From contig SDVU01000366.1 in the NCBI GenBank assembly GCA_016256075.1, positions 1-14,368 of the forward strand: a stretch of 14,368 bases of DNA. Direction: 5' to 3'. The notes beneath the pieces are model-generated. The model had not been told where the DNA came from and searched no databases. It saw only the letters and a list, made by a program, of their open reading frames with translations. Both the position numbers and the translations under genes were made by a program. The stretch comes from Dictyocoela muelleri (Eukaryota; Microsporidia). Below, in pieces: positions 8,296 to 14,368 of the stretch (position 1 is its first letter; every line of letters starts with the position of its first letter).

Positions 8296-8457
8296 AAATA
8301 CAATTTTAGTATACCTATTGTAATTTCCTTCGTCAAATGTTTCACTGATCTTTGCATTGCCCGAGTCGCTTGCGTGAAATTTTTTTTTATATTAGACAAA
8401 TCTGTTTACAAGAAATGTTCCGCTCTTGGCTGGAACAGCTGTTCGCTAGCAAAATAA
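8296..8457 (+). other. Stop-free, cysteine-containing stretch without a start codon
   Basis: Fifty-three codons run without a stop and include VKCFTDLCIARVACVK and KKCSALGWNSCS, ending in TAA at 8455-8457. The upstream in-frame stop is at 8293-8295, and no ATG lies in frame between them. The stretch is noticeably richer in G+C than its surroundings, which is why it is noted, but no family is recognised. It may be a worn gene fragment or chance. Confidence 0.2.
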
Positions 8458-8511
8458 CTAGGAATAATAAATAACATGGTTGATATTTATAATATTTATT
8501 GAATAATAATT

Positions 8512-8667
8512 TTAAACTCCAGAAACACAGCCACTAACATCAGCACCACCCAACATCATACACGCTTCACTCTTAATGACACAATTTTCTCATTTCTAAA
8601 ATCAGTTGTATGCAATCGACTGCTTCGAAAAATTCTGACGAATTAGCAGAATTTATATACATAATAA
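8512..8667 (-). pseudogene. Unrecognised coding fossil, C-terminal end
   Basis: On the minus strand a frame reads MYINSANSSEFFEAVDCIQL and on to ILEM before a stop. A neighbouring frame then gives ENCVIKSEACMMLGGADV and SGCVSGV, ending at TAA (8514-8512). One frame change would separate the two. Residue choice (Gly, Ala, Cys, Ser, Val, Asp) is unlike the Phe/Ile/Lys/Asn bias of random frames in this window, and the DNA is locally richer in G+C. That suggests a genuine old coding sequence, either a host gene fragment or an unidentified element. I do not recognise the family. No upstream continuation is seen beyond about 8670. Confidence 0.35.
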
Positions 8668-8680
8668 AAACATAATAAAA
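8620..8680. repeat. Dispersed repeat with TTAGCAGAATTTA core, copy 1
   Basis: AATTAGCAGAATTTA followed by AATAAAAACATAAT occurs here. A spaced-out version of the same two blocks lies at 9841-9905, each preceded by a GCGAAA- or TCGAAA-type stretch. The shared part is short and overlaps the coding fossil at 8512-8667. Confidence 0.4.
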
Positions 8681-9007
8681 TTCAAAAAAAATGCAAATTA
8701 AAAAATGTTTTTATTAATTGATAGATTATTTATTTATCACTTATTATTGTTTTTAAAATAAAAGTATGATATTTCATAAAAGCTTAAAACTGAATAACAT
8801 TTAAATAAAAACCAGCAATTAAATGTTAAAAAATTTATTGATGGTTTTAAAGTTTTCTTTTTTACTGTAAAATGCGTTTATCTAACTAAAATGTATATTC
8901 TTTTTAATAAAAACCATTATATAATTATAGGTTAATTCCATTTGTTAAAGAAAAAGAATAAAAAATCTGATAAAAGATAAATATGAAATTTTTTTAAATA
9001 TTACAGA

Positions 9008-9448
9008 GTTAGGCAGATAGCTCAGTGTTAAACACTCTTGAATGTAAAATTAAAGAATCGCGTTCTAATCCCGCTGACTTCACTTTATAAATAATGAGGT
9101 AATGACATATTGCGGTCATTACAATAATTTAGAGTATAATATACAGTCGTTGCAGCGTGGTATAGCTGATTAATACTTAATCTAATATTACAATGAAGCA
9201 GATTTGAATTTATATGTTATTATGATGGCGGCGACGATCTCGTTAAAAAGTTGTGGAAAAAAAATTATGGAAAGCCACTAATTACCTGTATTCTGTTTTT
9301 CTTTATAAAACGGAGATGCGAATTGCTATGTTTCTGTGTAGATTAAGAAGTCGCGTATTATTAGAACACCAAGAATCAAATGACACAGACCACGGTTACA
9401 GACAACTCTCAGGGTCGGCATCAATGGTGTTGTCAACATGTAATATAT
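9008..9448 (+). mobile_element. tRNA-derived SINE-like element, copy 2
   Basis: This is the plus-strand counterpart of the repeat at 3531-3985. It starts with a tRNA-like head (GGCAGATAGCTCAGTGTTAA, A-box from 9018), a decayed B-box GTTCTAATC (9062-9070) and CCCGCTGAC. The body shares long blocks with copy 1: ATAATGAGG, GAGTATAATATACAGT-like, GTGGTATAGCTGATTAA, ACAATGAAGCAGA, GAAAGCCACTAATTAC, GAACACCAAGAATCAAA and the terminal AACATGTAATATAT. The two copies differ throughout, so insertion of both is old. The 65-codon frame at 9253-9450 lies inside the element body and is not considered a gene. Confidence 0.75.
9018..9070 (+). promoter_or_regulatory. Internal Pol III promoter of SINE copy 2 (B-box decayed)
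   Basis: The A-box TAGCTCAGTGTT begins at 9018 and is close to the tRNA consensus. The B-box position reads GTTCTAATC instead of GTTCGAATC as in copy 1. This copy may therefore have lost transcription. Confidence 0.5.
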
Positions 9449-9597
9449 AATATTGCAAGGTTCGGAGTAAATTATAAGATCAGAGGAGAAAAAATAAAGT
9501 CGGATAGAAATTTTAAAAAGATTTATAAAAATATTAATATATTTATAAGATGGATTTAAAAATTTTTAGACACTTTAATATGTATTTGCTCTTGTAA

Positions 9598-9754
9598 AAA
9601 TCTATGAATGTTTGATATTTACAGAAATTTCAATTTAAAAGCCAGGGGAAATAAAAGGGGTAAAAAAATAAAAAGTATTAAAAAAATAAAAAAAGTACAA
9701 TATTACATTATTTTTTTATTTATTTTTTTTTATGGGCGAAATTTCTTATAAAAC
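9598..9754 (+). repeat. Direct repeat E, copy 1
   Basis: It begins AAATCTATGAATGTTT, has a run of AAAATAAAAA-type sequence and ends TTACATTATTT..ATTTCTTATAAAAC. The same order recurs at 12026-12155. Together the copies bracket the D1-transposase-D2 unit. Non-coding. Confidence 0.6.
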
Positions 9755-9791
9755 TGCTGATATATTTATAGCCAAAGGCAAAAAAATGCCA

Positions 9792-9840
9792 TTTCGCGAA
9801 AACCATCAATGCAATATTTCGCTAAAAGCGAAATTTTGCA
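9792..9840. repeat. Cluster of GCGAAAT hairpins
   Basis: TTTCGCGAAA (9792-9801) is a perfect palindrome. Next to it, TGCAATATTTCGCT (9810-9823) pairs with AGCGAAATTTTGCA (9827-9840) across a 3-base loop with one mismatch. A further GGCGAAATTTC lies at about 9735. Similar GGCGAAATAAGGCATTTGAT sequence occurs in the opposite sense at about 11994-12013. Confidence 0.6.
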
Positions 9841-10284
9841 ATGATTAGCAGAATTTAAATTTAATTTTAAAATTTATAAAAAAAATATTCTAATAAAAAC
9901 ATAATGTCTGGTCAGTAAATGAGAGAATTTCATTAGCAATAACTCATACAAGTTATTAATGCAAGCATTATGTTAATTCCAATTCGAAGATTAAAAATAA
10001 AGATCAACACTTGTCTAAAATCTTTTAAATACTGAAAAGAGAAGAACTGGGAGTTATATTACTCATTGAATCATTAGAAACGAGATAAAATCAAAATTTT
10101 AGAAAATAATATAAAAAGGTTAGGACTATATTATATAATTATAGTCATTATGAAGATATTGCAATATTATATTATTATATATTACCAAATTATTCATTGG
10201 TCGTATATAATAAATTTATTTGATATTTTCAATTTTAATTATTTCTTATTTTGAATTATTCTTTACTTTGAATTATCTCTATTT

Positions 10285-10355
10285 CAAATATTAAAATTTT
10301 AAAATTTTAAAATGTTGAATTTTAGAAATTTTGAAATTTGAAATTTTGAATTTTT
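10285..10355. repeat. Low-complexity AAATTTTGAA repeat
   Basis: A run of imperfect 9-11 bp units (AAATTTTAAA, AAATTTTGAA) forms a short A/T-only microsatellite upstream of D1. The interval 9906-10284 before it shows no gene. Confidence 0.6.
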
Positions 10356-10427
10356 AGTATTACGATTTTAATTTTTTTAATTTATGAATTTTCGATTTTT
10401 AGGAATTTTCTGATTTTTTGTTCTATA

Positions 10428-10693
10428 ACGGGTTATGCGATTCGTCTGATTTTCAGTAAATCGGCATCCATAAGATAAAAAAAATAATTCTTATATAAAC
10501 TAAGTTAAATCACGAGATATCTTCAGATATAATTTTTATGATTTTTTAAAACTTATATATAAGGCCGAAAAAAATCATAAAAATTATATCTGAAGATTAC
10601 TCGGTTTTTAACGCTACGTTTAAAATAAGAATTATTTTTTTTTACTCTAATGGATGTCGATTTACTAAAAATAAGACTGTGCGCCTAACCCGT
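10428..10693. repeat. Palindromic module D1
   Basis: The tips ACGGGTTA (10428-10435) and TAACCCGT (10686-10693) are perfect inverses. Arms of about 125 bp share CAGTAAATCGGCATCCAT and TTTAGTAAATCGACATCCAT (inverse), a TAATTCTTAT block, and a perfectly complementary 27-bp core (10520-10546 with 10570-10596) around a ~23-base loop. Non-coding. Confidence 0.85.
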
Positions 10694-10814
10694 GTCGTAG
10701 GTATACTTTTATATTAAAAAAAAATTTTAAACATACACATGTTTAAAGGAATAAATAGATGTATATATCAATATTTTTCATTTATATTAACACGAATGAA
10801 ACCTTTATATAACT

Positions 10815-11506
10815 TTTACAGGTGTAGGATGCAATCCCCAAACATAAATACTGCCGAATGTGTGGAAAAAAAAATGTATTAGAAAAACTTGTGTTATAGT
10901 ATAGGGTAATCATGGTGGTGTAATAAATTCAAGGTATTATATAATTTGCTATCGGATTCATCTTTGTCTGGAAAAAAAATTTCCGAGTTTGTTTTTTAAA
11001 ATTTGCGTATTATTTCTTTAATAAAATAAACTTTACCGCAAATTTATAATGCATAACTGTAAAATAGGAAAATAAAAATATGCATATATACTAGACCTAA
11101 TAAGAAATGAAATATCACAATATGTGATTAATAATAAACGAAAATTAAGAAGAATTTTAACGATGTCCAGATAGACGAAACTTATTAGGTTAAACGAAGT
11201 ATGGTGTTGGGGATATTGATACATCAGTTTTTATTATGACGAGGTTTAATATAAAACCGGTTATTACTATCTGCGGGCAGTTGAAAATAGGTGGGAGAAA
11301 AAATTAATTCCTATTAACCACAAGGAAATTGAAAAAAAATCCAAAGTATCCGATAAATGGGTTGCATACAATTCTATTCAGGATGCTTTCATGACACAGT
11401 AACACACAAGTATAATTTTGTAGATCCGGTTACAAAAGCTAATATACAGCTTATTGAAAATATATGGCTTCATCTTAAAAAATTAAATATTATAGCTATG
11501 GTGTAA
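10815..11506 (+). pseudogene. ISXO2-like (IS1016/Merlin-type) transposase, decayed, catalytic residues still readable
   Basis: A zinc-ribbon start (YCRMCGKK at 10849, then SWWCNKFK near 10911) leads to a SGKKISEFVF segment. The first catalytic block is VQIDETY (Asp at 11174-11176). A long readable stretch from 11281 gives VENRWEKKLIPINHKEIEKK and SDKWVAYNSIQDA (second Asp at 11352-11354). After a frame change come HDTVTHKYNFVDPVTKAN and LIENIWLHLKK (Glu at 11456-11458), ending at TAA 11504-11506. About 34 residues separate the second Asp and Glu. Frame changes and stops lie mainly between 10900 and 11280. It keeps the DDE residues that the copy at 2235-2975 has lost. The minus-strand frame at 11033-11224 is a shadow. 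Confidence 0.85.
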
Positions 11507-11652
11507 ATCTAAATACGTCATCTATTCATTTGAACATTTTTATGTTTTTTCCGAAATTATAAAGATTTGTAATTTTCCGATTTTCTATTGATAATACTTA
11601 ATAAATATTGTTTTTTTTATTTCGTTTTTTATATATAAAAATATAGTTACGA

Positions 11653-11918
11653 CCTAGTTAGGTCGCCTCGTCTGATTTTTAGTAAATCAGCATCCATAAT
11701 GGATATAAAATAATTCTTATATAAAATAAGCGTAAAATACGAGTTATCTTCAGAAATAATAAAATTAATTTTTTTAGGCCATTTAGTAAAATTTAAAAAA
11801 TTATAATATTTATATCTGAAGATAACTCATGATTTTACGCTTTTTTTAGATAGGAAACAGTTTATTTCCTTTTTTGGATGCCTATTTACTGAAAAAAACT
11901 ACACGACGCCTAACGCGT
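11653..11918. repeat. Palindromic module D2
   Basis: It has the same length and layout as D1. The left arm has GTTAGGTCGCC, TTTTTAGTAAATCAGCATCC, TAATTCTTAT and ACGAGTTATCTTCAGA; the right arm is the inverse with GATGCC, TTTACTG and GGCGTCGT..GCGTTA. Arm-to-arm identity is lower than in D1 and the central loop differs, so D2 has decayed more or belongs to an older subfamily. Confidence 0.8.
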
Positions 11919-12025
11919 TGGAGAACGAATTTTTTAGATTATTACGCGTAAAATCGCATTTTCGCCTGAACCCTAAATGAAATATTTTGCCTCGGCGAAA
12001 TAAGGCATTTGATGGGTGGGGGTTT

Positions 12026-12155
12026 AAATCTATGAATGTTTTGGATTAACAAAAATTTCTATTAAAAAGTCGAAAAAAAAAGGTAAAAAAAATAAAATTA
12101 TAAATTACATTATTTCTTCAATATTTTCATTTTTTAGAAGGATTTCTTATAAAAC
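12026..12155 (+). repeat. Direct repeat E, copy 2
   Basis: AAATCTATGAATGTTTT, AAAAATTTCTATTAAAAAG, AAATTACATTATTT and GGATTTCTTATAAAAC appear in the same order and orientation as in E copy 1 (9598-9754). It is slightly shorter because its A-rich middle is reduced. Confidence 0.6.
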
Positions 12156-13108
12156 ACATGCCTAAAAAAGATTTTTACTAAGGAAAATACTTCTATTGAA
12201 ACTTTATAAAAACACGTTTTTATAAGTTCATTTGGGAAAACTATATAAATTTTACTGTTGAAAAAAAATATAAATTTTTTTTATATACTATTTTATATTT
12301 TTTCTTTTCGACTTTATTGTGTTTCGGGTCGATCTTATGGTTGTTTAACTAATCTTATTATTTACATACCATTTGAGAATGTTTCTTTCCAACCCGTTTT
12401 TTTTTTTCATTTTGACCTTATAATTAACGCTCCTAAACAGATTAATTCTTCGTTTTAAATTTGAAGAAGAATTATTTTTAATATTATTTTTACTGTCACA
12501 CAGCTATATTTGTTTTTTTATATAAACTACTAAGATAGAAAAAAAATATCACAAAAGTATAAAAGTAATTTACACCACACCTTAGAAATTATAGTCGCAA
12601 TTAAGATTTTTGTAATTTTTATTCATTTTATAGAGTCATATATAGAGAAAAATTATTGAAAAAGAAATGGGGATTAAACTGGATTGGGATATGATTATGC
12701 GTTCGGCAATAATTAATAATTTTAGGGATACAGAAATAATTATAATTACTGAAATATTATTAATAAATAATTATTAATTCATAATAATATATAAATGATA
12801 ATTACGAAAAAAACTTAATAATTATTCTAACTCTCGAATCTCGGTGAATGCTAAAAGAAGACTTTTACAGTTATTTTACATCTAAATTTATTGTTTTATA
12901 ATATTTTAGTCAAAAAGATCTCGCTCTCAGCGAAAATCGTTAAATTATGCAAGCGCGGCAAATAAATATAATTTATTCGCAATAATTAATTTGAAATTTT
13001 ATCTTCAATATATTTAATAGCCTCATTTCACTGTTTTATGAGAAATTTAGTCGTAAAATTATATTGTGGGATTGTTTCTTCTGCAAACGAAAAAAATATA
13101 TTTTTTTT
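12156..13108. other. Unassigned A+T-rich sequence
   Basis: No gene or element is recognised. A 36-codon frame opens at ATG 12667 (MGIKLDWDMIMRSAIINNFR) and stops at 12775-12777; it matches no family I know and is short enough to be chance. The open frame 12258-12458 has no ATG. A near-palindrome GCAAATAAATATAATTTATTCGC lies at about 12958-12980 with two mismatches. Confidence 0.45.
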
Positions 13109-13345
13109 ATGTATATAAATACTTTTTATATAGGGATGTTGTTTGTTTTAGAATTAAATTTTTATTTTTTTTATCAAATCTTTTCTACATGTTTCTTTTT
13201 ACTAAAAAAAATTAAAAAAAGTAAAATTAATCCTTTAAAAGCTTTCTCAATAACGTTCATTTATTTCATTGTAAATTTTTTTAAAACATTAATGAAAATA
13301 TGTTGCTTGTTTATATATTTACTGCCATCAAGGAGCCAGATCTAA
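13109..13345 (+). other. Doubtful 78-codon hydrophobic open frame
   Basis: From the first ATG (13109) the frame reads MYINTFYIGMLFVLELNFYF and is dominated by Phe, Ile, Lys, Tyr and Leu, ending LLPSRSQI. It would encode two to three membrane-like segments. Such composition is exactly what random A/T-rich sequence gives, and there is no recognisable family or conserved neighbour. I lean toward a chance frame but record it because it is the longest open frame in the right-hand part of the window. Confidence 0.12.
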
Positions 13346-13970
13346 TTTCTTATAAATTTATTTTAAAATAAAATATAAATTAAAATTTTTTTAACAAAAT
13401 TAATTATAACCAATTTAATGAAACAATTTATTGCTATTTAAACAAATTATTTTTATTGACTCATCCTAAATAATATTTACTTTTATTTTGTTTATTAAAC
13501 TTTTCAACTGTGTCTACATTGCATCTTTAAACACCTTTCCATTTTTTTTATGTAAAAATTCCCCAAACATTTGAATATTGTAGGTATGTGTACCATGAAG
13601 TGCTACAAAACCACAACTATAATTAATAAACTTATGTAGCAAACTATTTTTTTTGCACATCATTTATATTTTAATTATATTTTATTATTGCGATATTGTT
13701 AAATTATAAAATATATTAAGTTGCGTAAAATTAATATTTGCCATTAAAGAGTAAATGTAGTAAAATACGTTAGATTTATAATTTTTAAATTTTATATTTT
13801 ACCTAAATTAAAAAAAGTTACGAAAAAATCAGTATTTGCGCATTTTAAAGTTATAATATATAAAAAAATGTGTCATGCATCTCTAACATCTTTTTGACGG
13901 TGATAATATCACAAGATTTATGAAAAATTAAATAATGCAAACACAATTCACAATCATTGTATCATAAGTT
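13346..13970. other. Unassigned A+T-rich sequence
   Basis: No gene, repeat or RNA feature is recognised in this interval. It is mostly simple A/T-rich sequence. Confidence 0.5.
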
Positions 13971-13973
13971 TTA

Positions 13974-14098
13974 AATTAAGATTGGTTATTAGTTGTATTT
14001 AGAAAAAATGGTATGCTTAGAAGGATGCCCACCTCATGTAGACATCTTTCTAAACAAACCTTAAAATATTATAGAAAAAGATTATTTAATCTTAATCT
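13974..14098. repeat. Palindromic repeat, possible MITE
   Basis: TTAGAAGGATGCCCAC (14018-14033) pairs with the inverse of TAGACATCTTTCTAA (14039-14053) with three mismatches. Looser pairing continues outward to AATTAAGATT at 13974 and AATCTTAATCT at 14088-14098. The arms are about 60 bp around a centre near 14036. Its size and form are MITE-like; no second copy is seen in the window. Confidence 0.55.
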
Positions 14099-14198
14099 GA
14101 AATTATTATTATAAAAGAAAAAAAAAATTTTTTTTTTTTAATCCAACACTCAAAGTGCTCTGCTTTTATGCCATTCTCGCTCTGAATAAAAATAATTA

Positions 14199-14368
14199 CA
14201 GTATACCCTCGATTTATCTCCACCTCAATTTAATTCACCTTCGATTTATCTCCACATATTTATGTTTTTCATGGTAATTCATTAATAAATACCTCGAAAT
14301 AACTCCACCCTCGAAATAACTCCACCCTCGAAATAACTCCACCCTCGAAATAACTCCACCCTCGAAAT
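14199..14368. mobile_element. End of a pogo/Tc1-like transposon (continues past window)
   Basis: CAGTATACCCTCGATTTATC begins at 14199 directly after TA (14197-14198). A CAGT start at a TA with a CCTCGATT-type repeat is typical of pogo/Tigger and related Tc1/mariner ends. Repeats CCTCGATTTATCTCCAC, CCTCAATTTAATTCAC and CTTCGATTTATCTCCAC follow, then a perfect 17-bp array. The transposase and far end would lie beyond the window, so the call rests on this end only. Confidence 0.55.
14292..14368. repeat. Perfect 17-bp tandem array
   Basis: CCTCGAAATAACTCCAC occurs at 14292-14308, 14309-14325, 14326-14342 and 14343-14359, with nine bases of a fifth copy at the window edge. The units are identical, so the array has expanded recently. 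It continues the looser repeats starting at 14207. Confidence 0.95.

Larger units (their letters stand above)
10428..11918 (+). mobile_element. Putative ISXO2/Merlin-like unit bounded by palindromic modules D1 and D2
   Basis: Two modules of about 266 bp, D1 (10428-10693) and D2 (11653-11918), enclose an ISXO2-like transposase fossil (10815-11506) at distances of about 120 and 146 bp. This repeats the geometry of the C1-transposase-C2 unit with different module sequence. Treating the whole as one ~1.5-kb element is an inference. No target duplication is evident at the outer ends, and D1 and D2 may instead be separate insertions of one MITE family. Confidence 0.45.

Noticed and set aside
8433-8444. 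Perfect palindrome GAACAGCTGTTC as a regulator binding site
   Set aside because: A single 12-bp palindrome with no adjacent gene; not enough to call an operator.
9008-9085. Functional tRNA gene
   Set aside because: The A-box is good, but the B-box is altered, stems do not pair cleanly, and the sequence continues into a repeat body shared with 3531-3985.
9253-9450. Plus-strand 65-codon frame
   Set aside because: It lies inside SINE copy 2 and is not kept in copy 1, so it is incidental.
11033-11224. Minus-strand 63-codon frame
   Set aside because: Antisense to the ISXO2-like fossil, where the opposite strand carries the family motifs.
12258-12458. Plus-strand 66-codon frame
   Set aside because: It has no ATG (begins at TTG) and shows random A/T-rich composition.
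12667-12777. 36-codon ATG frame starting MGIKLDWDM
   Set aside because: Too short and without recognisable homology or supporting signals.

Overview
This is an extremely A+T-rich, gene-poor stretch of a eukaryotic genome, made almost entirely of decayed transposable elements. I see no host gene I can defend, no rRNA or functional tRNA, and no CRISPR or prokaryotic operon signals. The mix of Tc1/mariner (IS630-type), ISXO2-like (IS1016/Merlin-type) and Ty3/Gypsy-type remnants in such DNA fits a TE-rich microsporidian best. That is an inference: another A+T-rich eukaryote is possible, and no species call is made.

Layout. 1-1740: two copies of a palindromic repeat (A1, A2) bracket a wrecked Tc1/mariner-like region. 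It holds two transposase N-terminal fragments facing each other, fused through a ~290-bp near-perfect hairpin, and a terminal-type array of ~21-bp units. 1824-3370: an ISXO2-like transposase fossil lies between two palindromic modules (C1, C2). 3531-3985: a tRNA-headed, SINE-like repeat on the minus strand. 4458-6146: a complete-looking Tc1/mariner (DD34E) element with TA flanks, a frameshifted near full-length transposase, and ends built from 21-bp repeats (ten units left, three right). 6150-8510: mostly unassigned, with Ty3/Gypsy-type scraps at 7010-7110 and 7266-7764. 8512-8667: a short unrecognised coding fossil. 9008-9448: a second copy of the SINE-like repeat, plus strand. 9598-12155: direct repeats E1 and E2 bracket a second ISXO2-like fossil, itself lying between two palindromic modules (D1, D2), each about 266 bp. 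12156-13970: nothing recognised. 13974-14098: another palindrome. 14199-end: the start of a pogo/Tc1-like element end with a 17-bp tandem array running off the window.

The most interesting patterns: (1) both ISXO2-like fossils have the same geometry (palindromic module, ~125 bp gap, transposase, ~150-170 bp gap, palindromic module) with unrelated-looking module sequences, giving ~1.5 kb units that may be foldback-ended Merlin-type elements; (2) a ~450-bp tRNA-derived SINE-like family with two clearly homologous copies; (3) three separate Tc1-type ends made of 17-22 bp tandem arrays, one visibly unequal between the two ends of the same element. All similarities were judged by eye; no alignment or database search was run.
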